Of a DNA stretch of 64,000 nt, positions 9,592-18,653 are shown in pieces (the first letter of the stretch is position 1; every line of letters begins with the position of its first letter). Location: assembly GCF_024449095.1 (NCBI RefSeq), contig NZ_CP024627.1, forward strand, positions 1,984,001-2,048,000. Direction: 5' to 3'. A model generated the notes under the pieces. The model made no database searches. It saw only the letters and a program-made list of their open reading frames with translations, and had not been told where the DNA came from. The translations under genes were made by a program, and so were the position numbers. The stretch comes from Vibrio coralliilyticus. GTDB lineage: Bacteria; Pseudomonadota; Gammaproteobacteria; Enterobacterales; Vibrionaceae.

Positions 9592-10593
9592 ATGAACCTA
9601 TTACGCACTCTTCCCTTGATATTGTTGGCTTCAAGCGCCGTCGCTTCAGAACGTTCAACTGTATCGTTTTCTATCGATAATGATGGCGTATTCGGTGTCG
9701 ATCAGGATTATACCAACGGACTGTTTCTCACCTATACCTCTGACGCTGTCACTCCCAATTGGTTAACCAACCCAATGAGCTTATCATTTTGGGGTGGTAC
9801 GTCTTTAGATAAATATGAATTCACACTTGGCCATAAAATGTATACCCCTTCAGATATTGAAGCGACAACTCCTATGCCCAATGAACGCCCTTACGCAGGC
9901 TACCTTCATGCTGAATTTAATTACATCAGTCTTCATCCTCAGCAAGCCCAGCGTTTCAATTTAACTTTGGGTACAACAGGTGAAAGCTCATTAGCTGACC
10001 AGGCACAAGATATCGTCCACGGTATTACCGGCTCTGATGAACCTCGTGGCTGGGCCTATCAAGTCGATGATGAATTTGTTGGTAGCCTTGGGTACCTCAG
10101 TCATTTTAACCTTTGGCGTGATCGTGCAATGGCAAATACAGACTGGGAAATTTCGAACGTTTCAGAAGTGAACGCTGGTAATTTCCGCAGTGATGTATCA
10201 ACAGGCTTTATGTTCCGCTGGGGAACAGATTTAGCCGGTAGCATGGGCGCTGCCAACATTGATAACGAAAACCCATTCCGTGCAGGAATGCTAGGTGCTT
10301 CTAAAGGCGGTTGGTTTGTATTCGGTGGCATTGAAGCTCGCTACCGCTTTAACGATATTACCATCGAAGGTGACCGCTCAGGTGTGGTCGACTACGCTAA
10401 TAGCAACGGTGAAAACCCAAGTATCTATGATGTAACACTAGAAGAAAAACAAGCCAGCGCAGTGGCTGGCTTTGCTTGGTATAATGAACACTTTGGCGCT
10501 GCGGTGACAGCGACAGCCAAAACACCTGACTACAAAGAAGCGAAAGACTCAATGTACGGAACAGGTGGCCTCGCGTTATACGCCTTCTTTTAA
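9592..10593 (+). CDS. lpxR: Lipid A deacylase LpxR family outer-membrane protein
   Basis: 333 residues with a signal peptide (about 18 residues). After it comes the LpxR/DUF2219 signature: DND at residues 29–31, then QDYTNG (38–43), and a conserved histidine at 143 before an acidic pair and GW. In Salmonella LpxR the equivalent Asn-Asp and His/Glu residues bind calcium and remove the 3'-acyloxyacyl group of lipid A at the outer membrane. The C-terminus ends in an aromatic beta-strand (ALYAFF), typical of a beta-barrel. Its stop codon overlaps that of the convergent chemoreceptor gene, with no terminator between. Activity on Vibrio lipid A is inferred. Confidence 0.8.
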   Translation: MNLLRTLPLILLASSAVASERSTVSFSIDNDGVFGVDQDYTNGLFLTYTSDAVTPNWLTNPMSLSFWGGTSLDKYEFTLGHKMYTPSDIEATTPMPNERPYAGYLHAEFNYISLHPQQAQRFNLTLGTTGESSLADQAQDIVHGITGSDEPRGWAYQVDDEFVGSLGYLSHFNLWRDRAMANTDWEISNVSEVNAGNFRSDVSTGFMFRWGTDLAGSMGAANIDNENPFRAGMLGASKGGWFVFGGIEARYRFNDITIEGDRSGVVDYANSNGENPSIYDVTLEEKQASAVAGFAWYNEHFGAAVTATAKTPDYKEAKDSMYGTGGLALYAFF

Positions 10594-12470
10594 ATCGTGA
10601 ACCTCTGGCAGTCACTATTGAGGCTGCCAGCTCTTTGCTCAACAACTTGGCTGACGGAACGCAACTGTTCATTATTCTCTTCTAGCTCTTTCATTGCGCT
10701 GGAAATCTGAGTCATATTATCGGCCATTGACTGACTGGTTGTTGCTAGCTCTTTAATTGATGCAAAAATTACATCCGTTTGATGAGAGGCTTCATCCGCC
10801 TTTTCCGTAATGGTTCGCAGTGCCTGCATGGCCTCATGGCCTTTTTCCTGACCTGTTCGCATCGATGTTTCGGATTGACCAATGTATTGAATCACTTCAG
10901 CGCTCTCTTTCTTCATGGTATCGATCGTTTCCGAAATTTCCGCCACTGCATCAACCGTTCTTACAGCAAGACTACGAACTTCATCAGCAACGACAGCGAA
11001 GCCTCGGCCTTGCTCGCCAGCTCTCGCAGCTTCAATGGCCGCATTTAGAGCAAGAAGGTTAGTTTGTTCGGCAATACCGTTAATGATTTCCATCACTGAG
11101 TCAACTTTGGAAGACGCTTCTTCCAACTGCTGAATATGTCCTGCGGCAGATGTCAAAATCGAGCCCACTTCTTCCAGAGAGCCAATTGCAGCTCCGATGA
11201 TTTGCGCACCTTTTTCCGCCGACTCAGTTGAAGAACGACTGATTTCAGAGACAAATTCCAATGAATTCGACACTTCTTGTGTTGTCACACTGACTTCTTC
11301 GGTAGCTGAGGCTAGCAATTGGGTCTGCCCAAGCACTTCTGATTGGTGATGCGCCAGCTTATCCAACCCCTGATTAAGCTCAGCCGCGTTGCCCGATAGC
11401 GCTTGACCACTCTCTTGTACCCCAGAAACCAACTCACCAAGGTTCTCACAACTTTCATTAATGCTAATTGCCAGTTGATTAAACTCATCATTAGGGTTCT
11501 TTGTTAACACCATACGCTTAGAAAGATCGCCTGCTGAAACGTTATGAAGTATTTCTCTGGTCTTAGTTAAAGAGCGCGACAATGAAGTGCTTTGCATGAT
11601 GAAAATAGCAATAGTGAAAACAGCCAAAATAATACAGGCAACGAGAATAGACCAAAGAGTCTGCTCTGATGACTTCTCAGCTGACATTTGATACTCAGAA
11701 CTGATGCCGCTTAATTCACTGGTAATAGAAGCAATCAATTGCGTCAGTTGAATTTTATTTGAAATAAGTTGCTGCTCAACGCTGCCAAGTTGCTGAGAAA
11801 GTTCACTGACACGAACAAATGTCGCTTTGTATTGCTCTATCTCTTTCTCATACAATTCCAACATAGCGTAGACGTTAGACATGCTTTCAAACGCCCCCAT
11901 CGCCCTGTTGAATAGCTTGAGGTTTTGTTCATTCGGCTGGAGTAAGTAGTTTTGTTGGGACTTAACCATAGCTTGGAAGTCAGAGTTAAGCGTCACCATG
12001 CCCGTTTCAGCAATTTTCTGTTCAATAATACTGGCTAGCTTCTTCAGCTCGCCCAACTTTCCTTCATCAATATTAAAACCGAGTTCCTGTTTTAGCTCTA
12101 GCCATGGTATTGCTGTGGTTTGAAAATTATTAATACTCTGCTCTAGTTCTCCTCCATAACGCTTAAGATTAAGCGTATTTAAAAAGGAAACATCGTTATT
12201 AACAGCCTCAACTATATCAGCTATATCCTGCTTCGCTTGTGCGACTTGTGAGCCTGCCAAATTATCTAATTCGCTACTCAGCGTTAGTATCTTACTTTGA
12301 GTTTGATAGATTGAAATCGAACCAGATGAAATATCACCGCTATGGTGATACTGCTCACTCATATGAGTCAGCCTTGAAGAAGTAAAAACAGCGAGAGTGA
12401 CAAACCCTATTGTCAGTACAACTAAAAACAGAGTCACTTTTTGTTTCTGTGAAAGCGCAAGCATATTCAT
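10590..12470 (-). CDS. Methyl-accepting chemotaxis protein
   Basis: 626 residues. Membrane helix near 12–32, a helical periplasmic sensor of about 240 residues rich in Leu and Gln, a second membrane helix near 272–294, a HAMP domain, then the cytoplasmic signalling domain with the invariant tip [17 protein letters not shown] near 460–480. It would relay ligand signals to CheA/CheW; the ligand is unknown. No C-terminal CheR-binding pentapeptide is seen (ends QRFTI). It lies divergently from pflA and tail-to-tail with lpxR, overlapping it by 4 bases. Confidence 0.92.
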   Translation of the reverse strand: MNMLALSQKQKVTLFLVVLTIGFVTLAVFTSSRLTHMSEQYHHSGDISSGSISIYQTQSKILTLSSELDNLAGSQVAQAKQDIADIVEAVNNDVSFLNTLNLKRYGGELEQSINNFQTTAIPWLELKQELGFNIDEGKLGELKKLASIIEQKIAETGMVTLNSDFQAMVKSQQNYLLQPNEQNLKLFNRAMGAFESMSNVYAMLELYEKEIEQYKATFVRVSELSQQLGSVEQQLISNKIQLTQLIASITSELSGISSEYQMSAEKSSEQTLWSILVACIILAVFTIAIFIMQSTSLSRSLTKTREILHNVSAGDLSKRMVLTKNPNDEFNQLAISINESCENLGELVSGVQESGQALSGNAAELNQGLDKLAHHQSEVLGQTQLLASATEEVSVTTQEVSNSLEFVSEISRSSTESAEKGAQIIGAAIGSLEEVGSILTSAAGHIQQLEEASSKVDSVMEIINGIAEQTNLLALNAAIEAARAGEQGRGFAVVADEVRSLAVRTVDAVAEISETIDTMKKESAEVIQYIGQSETSMRTGQEKGHEAMQALRTITEKADEASHQTDVIFASIKELATTSQSMADNMTQISSAMKELEENNEQLRSVSQVVEQRAGSLNSDCQRFTI

Positions 12471-12696
12471 AGAAAATCCTTTAACATCAGACGGATGTAG
12501 CCAATAACTTGCCTAGCCTAATGTATACCAATTATTATAAAAATCACTAATGGCAACATTTTTATAACATACATTTTAGTCTATGTGCGCTTTTTTTATT
12601 AGTCAGCAAAAACTTAGCGATAAAACCCTGAAGTGCTATTTAAACCCTACTTTTTGTAATAAAATAACGAACAAATCACTAATTAGAGATGTACAC

Positions 12697-13437
12697 ATGT
12701 CAACAACCGGCCGTATCCATTCTTTCGAGTCCTGTGGAACAGTTGATGGACCAGGTATTCGCTTTATTGTCTTTATGCAAGGGTGTTTAATGCGATGTAT
12801 GTACTGCCATAATCGAGACACGTGGGACACACATGGAGGCAAGGAAGTCACGGTTGATGAGATCATCAGTGAAGCGAAAAGTTATCGTCACTTCATGAAT
12901 GCTTCAGGTGGTGGCGTAACTTGTTCAGGTGGCGAAGCTATGCTTCAGCCTGAGTTCGTACGAGATTTCTTCCAAGCAGCAAAAGCAGAGGGTATTCATA
13001 CTTGCTTGGACACGAATGGGTATATTCGCAAACATACTGAAGTGATTGATCAAGTATTGGAAGCGACTGACCTTGTCATGCTCGATCTTAAACATATGAA
13101 AGACGAAATTCATCATGACTTTATCGGGGTATCTAATAAGCGAACCCTAGACTTTGCACGTTATCTGCATAGCATTGGCCAAAAAACGTGGATCCGTTAT
13201 GTCGTGGTCCCTGGCTATACTGATGATGAGGAATCCGCACACATGCTGGGGGACTTCATTAAAGACATGGATAACATTGAAAAAGTGGAGTTGCTTCCAT
13301 ATCACAAATTGGGCGCACATAAATGGGAAGCGCTAGGCATTGAATACCCATTAGAAGGGACCAATCCACCTTCAAAAGAAACTATGGATAATATTGTTTC
13401 AATCCTTGAGCAGTATCACTCAAACGTAAAATATTGA
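12697..13437 (+). CDS. pflA: Pyruvate formate-lyase activating enzyme PflA
   Basis: 246 residues, the E. coli PflA length. Radical SAM enzyme that installs the glycyl radical on PflB. The 4Fe-4S motif is C30-x3-C34-x2-C37 (CLMRCMYC), followed by the SAM-binding GGE within CSGGEAM. The ATG at 12697 is chosen because it gives the family N-terminus; the frame is open for 38 codons more upstream, but nothing there resembles PflA. It sits apart from pflB, so the two must be co-regulated from separate promoters. Followed by a strong terminator. Confidence 0.96.
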   Translation: MSTTGRIHSFESCGTVDGPGIRFIVFMQGCLMRCMYCHNRDTWDTHGGKEVTVDEIISEAKSYRHFMNASGGGVTCSGGEAMLQPEFVRDFFQAAKAEGIHTCLDTNGYIRKHTEVIDQVLEATDLVMLDLKHMKDEIHHDFIGVSNKRTLDFARYLHSIGQKTWIRYVVVPGYTDDEESAHMLGDFIKDMDNIEKVELLPYHKLGAHKWEALGIEYPLEGTNPPSKETMDNIVSILEQYHSNVKY

Positions 13438-13461
13438 TACCATCTAGTGACTATTTCGTAA

Positions 13462-13492
13462 AAAATACCAGCCCTATCAGGCTGGTATTTTT
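13462..13492 (+). terminator. Terminator of pflA, abutting the next ribosome site
   Basis: A 12-bp perfect stem (13462–13473 with 13480–13491), a 6-base loop and terminal T-run. The ribosome site GAGG of the next gene starts at 13493, so there is no room for a promoter between them. Confidence 0.88.
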
Positions 13493-13501
13493 GAGGTCAC
13501 T

Positions 13502-14167
13502 TTGTTGCTATCCGAACTATTCGCGCTCGTTATCGTCCTGCTTTCAATTAATTTTATCTGGAAAGATGTCTACTACACTTTCTGGCCTAAGCTCAGCACA
13601 GAGCGAGGCTTTCAACACCTAACTTTCGCTGTCATCTTGGCCTTATTTGCTCTTTGGTCTGCACAAGCAGGTGTCAAAGAAGGGCTGTCGATTCATTTTC
13701 TAGCGCTGACCTCTTTGACTCTAATGTATGGTTGGCGCAGTGCCTATGGCTTATCCATCATCATCTCTTTGTTATTAGCCTTATTTGGCCAACGCAGTTT
13801 CACTGAACTGCCAGAGTATCTTCTTCTTTCCTGCCTACTCCCAATCGCCATTAGCTATTTTATCTTTCTCACAAGCTACCGGTACTTACCTAGAAACATA
13901 TTTGTCTTTATATTCGTAGCCGGTTTTTTCAATGGCGCGTTAACAGGAAGCGCACATCTGCTCATCAACTCTGCTTATCATGTGATACAGGGATCATACG
14001 ACTGGGAAACCGTAGTCGACAACTACATGGTATTTGTCCCATTACTTGCTTTTCCTGAAGGGCTGTTGAACGGCATGACGATGGCGATGTTTGCGGTGTT
14101 CAAGCCTGAATGGCTACGGGTTTTCTCCGACCGCGATTACATCTATAACCACTACCATAAAAAGTAA
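13502..14167 (+). CDS. CbiM-like integral membrane protein of unknown substrate
   Basis: 221 residues with about six or seven hydrophobic helices, which I place with the energy-coupling factor permease (CbiM-like) group because of FPEGLLNGM near residue 180. Canonical CbiM proteins bind nickel or cobalt with N-terminal histidines; none are visible at the start here. No ATPase or other ECF subunit is adjacent, so it appears to be an orphan. The start is TTG at 13502 or the next codon, with GAGG upstream; there is no earlier ATG in frame nearby. The pflA terminator ends directly before the ribosome site, so expression may need read-through. Function not established. Confidence 0.6.
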   Translation: MLLSELFALVIVLLSINFIWKDVYYTFWPKLSTERGFQHLTFAVILALFALWSAQAGVKEGLSIHFLALTSLTLMYGWRSAYGLSIIISLLLALFGQRSFTELPEYLLLSCLLPIAISYFIFLTSYRYLPRNIFVFIFVAGFFNGALTGSAHLLINSAYHVIQGSYDWETVVDNYMVFVPLLAFPEGLLNGMTMAMFAVFKPEWLRVFSDRDYIYNHYHKK

Positions 14168-14291
14168 CCATCAAAACTGAAATTTCTTTACATTTTTCAT
14201 AATAAACATGGTTTGAGATCATGTTTCATGGTGGAATGAAACGATAACCTAAGCACATTAAAGATGTACTAGATTATTTAGTGAGGCCACC

Positions 14292-14792
14292 ATGGAAATG
14301 ACTAACGCTCAACGATTGATCCTATCTAACCAGTATTACCTCATGTCTCAGTTGAATCCAGAGAACGCCGCGAAATACAGCCGTTTACAAACGATAGTTG
14401 AACGCGGCTACGAACTTCAGATGCGAGAACTGGACAAAGAATTCGGTTGCTTGAAAGAAGCAGAATGCCGAGAAATCATTGATATCATGGAAATGTTTCA
14501 TGCTATGCAAGAGTCAGCCAAAATGCTGTCTGAAACAGAGCAGCGTGATATCGATCAACGCCGTTTGGCTTTCCTCGGTTTCGACATTTCGACTGAGGCA
14601 CAGCAAGTTCACTACGTGAGATTTCTTGTCGATTCTGAAGGCTTATATTCTCAGTTTGATAAAGGCGAACATCATTTCAATGCACAAATGCCAATGCTGG
14701 AAAAATACCGACGAATGCTGATAACTTGGCGCAACTGCCCTCGCCAATATCATCTATGCAGCAATGAACTTAAACAAATTTTTAATGCTTGA
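14292..14792 (+). CDS. yfbU: YfbU family protein (UPF0304)
   Basis: 166 residues, strikingly similar throughout to E. coli YfbU: it begins [14 protein letters not shown], has [17 protein letters not shown], and ends in [17 protein letters not shown] soluble, mostly helical protein of unknown biochemical role. GAGG precedes the ATG by a few bases. In E. coli yfbU is next to yfbV-ackA-pta; here yfbV, ackA and pta are about 40 kb away, so that cluster has split. Followed by a clear terminator. Confidence 0.92.
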   Translation: MEMTNAQRLILSNQYYLMSQLNPENAAKYSRLQTIVERGYELQMRELDKEFGCLKEAECREIIDIMEMFHAMQESAKMLSETEQRDIDQRRLAFLGFDISTEAQQVHYVRFLVDSEGLYSQFDKGEHHFNAQMPMLEKYRRMLITWRNCPRQYHLCSNELKQIFNA

Positions 14793-14807
14793 CCTATCGT
14801 TTCAATG

Positions 14808-14837
14808 AAAAGGGCTGTCATTTGGCAGCCCTTTTTG
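14808..14837 (+). terminator. Terminator of yfbU
   Basis: A 10-bp stem (14808–14817 with 14826–14835), an 8-base loop, then T-rich sequence. Confidence 0.85.
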
Positions 14838-15299
14838 TTTTCAGAAACAATCTCTAAAAAAACGTACGCCAAACCAAAAACTGGTCGACAACCAGCTGTC
14901 TTGAATTTGGGGTGTTATGAAAAGCAAGTCAAACAGCCAATTTAATGCTGCTATTCTCCACTATAAGGGCCTACTTCCTAATAGAAATGGGCATCTAAGC
15001 ACTCAATACAGAACAAAACTCCATAAAAGCACTCATTATCAATAAGCAATCCTCTGTTTTAGTTGGCAAAAATGATATCCATTGGTCATATTTATTCACA
15101 CAGTAAATATCAACCACTTTGCATTCGATACCTCTAATTTTTTGTTGATATTTAACAAGTGGTCAAATGTCACAATTTGCAAATAAACACATATTTTTTA
15201 AGCAAAATTCTAAAAAGCGACTAGTCTTTAATAGGAAAGGATTTGTTTTTTCTATGCGGGTTGATTGTCTACAAAGACAGGTTCAGAGGGGAATTCATT
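14838..15299. other. Intergenic region upstream of yeaG
   Basis: 462 bases. I found no match to a sigma-54 promoter (GG-N10-GC) although yeaG is NtrC/RpoS-linked in E. coli. A 42-codon ORF with a GGGG ribosome-like site lies at 14917–15045. The last 100 bases are AT-rich and probably carry the yeaG promoter. Confidence 0.5.
14917..15045 (+). CDS. Possible small basic protein of 42 residues
   Basis: An ATG-to-TAA ORF in the long gap before yeaG, preceded by GGGGTGTT. The product is basic (Lys, Arg and His spread along it, starting MKSKSNSQFNAAI) with no membrane helix or signal peptide. I do not recognise it and codon use is unremarkable. It could be a true small protein, a decayed gene remnant or chance. 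Confidence 0.2.
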   Translation: MKSKSNSQFNAAILHYKGLLPNRNGHLSTQYRTKLHKSTHYQ

Positions 15300-17234
15300 A
15301 TGAGTATTTTCGACCATTACCAAGCGCGCTACGAAGCTGCCAAGGATGAAGAATTATCTTTACAGGAATTCTTGACGCTATGTAAAGATGACAAAAGTGC
15401 TTACGCCAATGCCGCAGAGCGTCTACTAATGGCAATCGGCGAACCAGAGCTAATCGATACAGCGCAAGATCCATGCTTAAGCCGAATTTTTTCGAATCGG
15501 GTCATTTCCCGTTACGAAACCTTCAAAGATTTTTATGGAATGGAAGAAGCGATTGAACAAATCGTTTCTTACTTGAAACATGCAGCTCAAGGCTTGGAAG
15601 AACGTAAGCAGATTCTTTACTTGCTCGGCCCTGTTGGCGGCGGTAAATCCTCCTTGGCAGAGAAACTGAAAGCGCTCATGCAGCAAGTACCAATTTACGT
15701 ATTATCCGCTGATGGAGAGCGCAGCCCAGTCAACGACCATCCATTCTGTTTATTCGATGTAGGCGAAGATGGGGAGCTACTAAAACGCGAATATGGCATC
15801 GAAAAACGCTATCTGCGATCGATCATGTCCCCATGGGCAGCAAAACGCCTACACGAATTTGGTGGTGATATTACTAAGTTCAAAGTGGTAAAAGTACGAC
15901 CTTCCATCTTGGATCAAGTTGCAATTGCCAAAACTGAGCCTGGTGATGAAAACAACCAAGACATTTCTTCACTTGTCGGTAAGGTGGATATTCGCCAGTT
16001 AGAACATTACTCTCAGGACGACCCAGATGCTTACAGTTACTCAGGCGCTTTGTGCCGAGCTAACCAAGGCTTGATGGAGTTCGTCGAGATGTTCAAAGCA
16101 CCAATCAAAGTGCTTCACCCTTTACTAACAGCCACCCAGGAAGGCAACTACAACGGTACCGAAGGTCTGTCTGCCCTTCCATTTGATGGCATGATACTTG
16201 CCCACTCAAACGAATCCGAGTGGCAGACTTTCCGTAACAACAAAAACAACGAAGCGTTCCTCGATCGTGTATACATCGTCAAGGTTCCGTACTGTTTACG
16301 TGTTTCCGAAGAAGTCAAAATCTATCAGAAACTGCTTGATCACTCAGAGCTTGCCAAAGCACCCTGTTCACCAAGTACACTGGAATTACTGTCTCAATTT
16401 AGCATCCTCTCTCGACTAAAAGATCCCGAGAACTCATCAATTTTCTCTAAGATGCGCGTCTACGACGGTGAAACATTAAAAGATACCGATCCAAAAGCGA
16501 AGAGCTATCAGGAGTACCGTGATTTTGCGGGCGTTGACGAAGGCATGTCAGGTTTATCAACGCGTTTCGCATTCAAGATCTTGTCAAGAGTGTTTAATTT
16601 CGACCAGACTGAAGTCGCTGCAAACCCAGTACACCTTTTCTACGTAATTGAGCAACAAATTGAACGTGAGCAGTTCCCTCAAGAAACCGCAGAGAAATAT
16701 CTTGAGTTTCTCAAAGGGTATCTTGTGCCTCGCTACGTTGAGTTTATTGGTAAAGAAATTCAGACCGCCTATCTAGAATCTTATTCTGAATACGGTCAAA
16801 ACATTTTTGACCGCTATGTCACCTACGCGGACTTCTGGATTCAGGACCAAGAGTATCGTGACCCAGAAACAGGCCAGCTCTTCGACCGTTCTGCACTGAA
16901 CAATGAGCTAGAGAAAATAGAGAAAACGGCAGGTATTAGTAACCCTAAAGATTTCCGTAACGAAATAGTGAATTTTGTTCTTCGTGCACGTGCGAATAAC
17001 AACGGACAAAACCCTGTTTGGACAAGCTACGAGAAACTCCGCACTGTTATTGAGAAGAAAATGTTCTCAAATACGGAAGAACTATTACCCGTTATCTCCT
17101 TCAATGCGAAAACCTCTTCTGAAGATCAGAAGAAACATGACGACTTCGTCGCTCGTATGATGGAGAAAGGCTATACAGAGAAGCAAGTTCGCTTGCTATC
17201 GGAATGGTATTTACGCGTGCGTAAATCATCTTAA
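15300..17234 (+). CDS. yeaG: PrkA family serine protein kinase YeaG
   Basis: 644 residues, exactly the E. coli YeaG length. The N-terminal AAA+-like PrkA domain has a P-loop GPVGGGKSS (110–118), followed by a PrkA C-terminal kinase-like region. The ATG at 15300 is chosen for its AGAGGGG site; the open frame extends upstream only by chance. E. coli YeaG is induced by nitrogen starvation and stationary phase and acts with YeaH; its targets are poorly known. First gene of yeaG–(small ORF)–yeaH–spoVR, a three-gene set that travels together in many proteobacteria. Confidence 0.95.
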   Translation: MSIFDHYQARYEAAKDEELSLQEFLTLCKDDKSAYANAAERLLMAIGEPELIDTAQDPCLSRIFSNRVISRYETFKDFYGMEEAIEQIVSYLKHAAQGLEERKQILYLLGPVGGGKSSLAEKLKALMQQVPIYVLSADGERSPVNDHPFCLFDVGEDGELLKREYGIEKRYLRSIMSPWAAKRLHEFGGDITKFKVVKVRPSILDQVAIAKTEPGDENNQDISSLVGKVDIRQLEHYSQDDPDAYSYSGALCRANQGLMEFVEMFKAPIKVLHPLLTATQEGNYNGTEGLSALPFDGMILAHSNESEWQTFRNNKNNEAFLDRVYIVKVPYCLRVSEEVKIYQKLLDHSELAKAPCSPSTLELLSQFSILSRLKDPENSSIFSKMRVYDGETLKDTDPKAKSYQEYRDFAGVDEGMSGLSTRFAFKILSRVFNFDQTEVAANPVHLFYVIEQQIEREQFPQETAEKYLEFLKGYLVPRYVEFIGKEIQTAYLESYSEYGQNIFDRYVTYADFWIQDQEYRDPETGQLFDRSALNNELEKIEKTAGISNPKDFRNEIVNFVLRARANNNGQNPVWTSYEKLRTVIEKKMFSNTEELLPVISFNAKTSSEDQKKHDDFVARMMEKGYTEKQVRLLSEWYLRVRKSS

Positions 17235-17275
17235 TAGCTGAGATAACCTTCCTCGGAGCTAGAAGAGGAAAGCCA

Positions 17276-17368
17276 ATGAAGTACCTGCCAGATTCAGACT
17301 CTGGCAGGTTATTGGACGCGAACAAGATGCATGCCCTGTCACAAAGGCATGTACCAAAAGAGGGGTGA
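17276..17368 (+). CDS. Candidate 30-residue small protein between yeaG and yeaH
   Basis: ATG to TGA, 31 codons. AGAGGA stands six bases before the ATG, a strong ribosome site, and the TGA ends three bases before the yeaH ATG at 17372. The product is hydrophilic (MKYLPDSDSGRLLDANKMHA then SQRHVPKEG with one intervening Leu). The ORF contains both hairpins of this spacer. It could be a small subunit of the YeaG–YeaH system or a translated leader that couples translation of yeaH. I know of no annotated homologue. Confidence 0.35.
   Translation: MKYLPDSDSGRLLDANKMHALSQRHVPKEG
17283..17351 (+). promoter_or_regulatory. Two hairpins in the yeaG–yeaH spacer
   Basis: A perfect 10-bp stem (17283–17292 with 17300–17309; 7-base loop) and a 6-bp stem CATGCC/GGCATG (17330–17335 with 17346–17351). 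Neither has a T-run, so they look like RNA processing or stability elements rather than terminators. Confidence 0.5.
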
Positions 17369-17371
17369 CTC

Positions 17372-18643
17372 ATGGCGCAATTTATTGACCGACGACTGAA
17401 CGGAAAAAATAAGAGCGCGGTAAACCGCCAACGCTTTTTACGTCGTCATAAAGAACAAATCAAAGAATCTGTCGCAGACGCAGTCAATCGCCGTTCAATC
17501 ACGAATACCGAAACAGGCGAAGATGTCGCGATACCTCATAAAGATATAAAAGAGCCTATTTTTCACCAAGGCAAAGGCGGTGTAAAAGAACGGGTCCACC
17601 CGGGTAATGACCAATTTATTACTGGTGATAAAATTGAGCGCCCTAAAGGGGGTGGTCAAGGCGGAGGTTCTGGTGAGGGTGATGCCAGCCCCGACGGTGA
17701 AGGGCAAGACGAATTCGTATTCCAAATTTCAAAAGATGAATACCTAGACATTCTGTTTGAAGATCTAGAGCTTCCCAATCTGGAAAAAAATCAGATCCAT
17801 AAAATCACCGAATGGAAAACACACCGAGCGGGTTACCAAACTGCCGGTGTTCCTGCCAACATTGCTATTGTTAAATCTCTTCAGCAGTCTCTTGCACGTC
17901 GAACAGCAATGACAGCAGGTAAAAAGCGGATGTTAAGAGCACTTGAGCAGGAACTTGATCAGGTAAAAATGAGTGAACCTGCTCAGCTACTTGAAGAAAA
18001 AAGACTTAAAAAAGAAATTAAAGACCTAAGAAGGAAAATCGACACAGTTCCTTTCATCGATACCTTTGACCTTAGATTCAAAAACTATGAAAGACGCCCT
18101 ATCCCATCAAGCCAAGCGGTAATGTTCTGCTTAATGGATGTTTCAGGATCCATGGATCAAGCAACCAAAGATATTGCCAAGCGTTTTTACGTTTTATTGT
18201 ACTTGTTCTTAACCCGGACTTACGAAAACGTGGATGTCGTTTTTATCCGCCATCACACGCAAGCAAAAGAAGTGGACGAACATGAATTCTTTTATTCTCA
18301 GGAAACAGGCGGCACCATTGTATCAAGTGCTCTGAAGTTAATGAAAGAAATTGTCGCAGAACGATACCCAGTGGGAGATTGGAACATTTACGCTGCACAA
18401 GCTTCTGATGGCGATAACTGGGCAGATGATTCACCACGTTGCCGTGAGCTATTAACAAAGAATCTACTACCTACCTGTCAATATTACTCTTACATCGAAA
18501 TCACGCGCCGCTCTCATCAGACCCTATGGCATGAGTACGAGAAACTGGAAGGTGCCTTTGATAATTTTGCAATGAAAAACATTCGCAGTGTCGAAGACAT
18601 ATTCCCAGTATTCCGAGAGCTATTCAAAAAAGAAACCGCTTAG
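17372..18643 (+). CDS. yeaH: YeaH/YhbH family protein (UPF0229, DUF444)
   Basis: 423 residues. A basic N-terminus (about 1–90), a glycine-rich linker (93–104), a coiled, charged stretch (about 185–225), then a von Willebrand factor A-like domain with the metal-site motif DVSGSMD at 256–262. The family is partnered with PrkA kinases: E. coli yeaH follows yeaG and shares its stress induction, and Bacillus YhbH is sporulation-linked. AGAGGGG lies before the ATG. Its last bases run into the spoVR-like ribosome site. Molecular role is not established; an adaptor or substrate of YeaG is inference. Confidence 0.93.
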   Translation: MAQFIDRRLNGKNKSAVNRQRFLRRHKEQIKESVADAVNRRSITNTETGEDVAIPHKDIKEPIFHQGKGGVKERVHPGNDQFITGDKIERPKGGGQGGGSGEGDASPDGEGQDEFVFQISKDEYLDILFEDLELPNLEKNQIHKITEWKTHRAGYQTAGVPANIAIVKSLQQSLARRTAMTAGKKRMLRALEQELDQVKMSEPAQLLEEKRLKKEIKDLRRKIDTVPFIDTFDLRFKNYERRPIPSSQAVMFCLMDVSGSMDQATKDIAKRFYVLLYLFLTRTYENVDVVFIRHHTQAKEVDEHEFFYSQETGGTIVSSALKLMKEIVAERYPVGDWNIYAAQASDGDNWADDSPRCRELLTKNLLPTCQYYSYIEITRRSHQTLWHEYEKLEGAFDNFAMKNIRSVEDIFPVFRELFKKETA

Positions 18644-18653
18644 GGAGGCCGCT

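Noticed and set aside
14838..15299. Sigma-54 promoter for yeaG
   Set aside because: No GG-N10-GC pair with a fitting context was found by eye.
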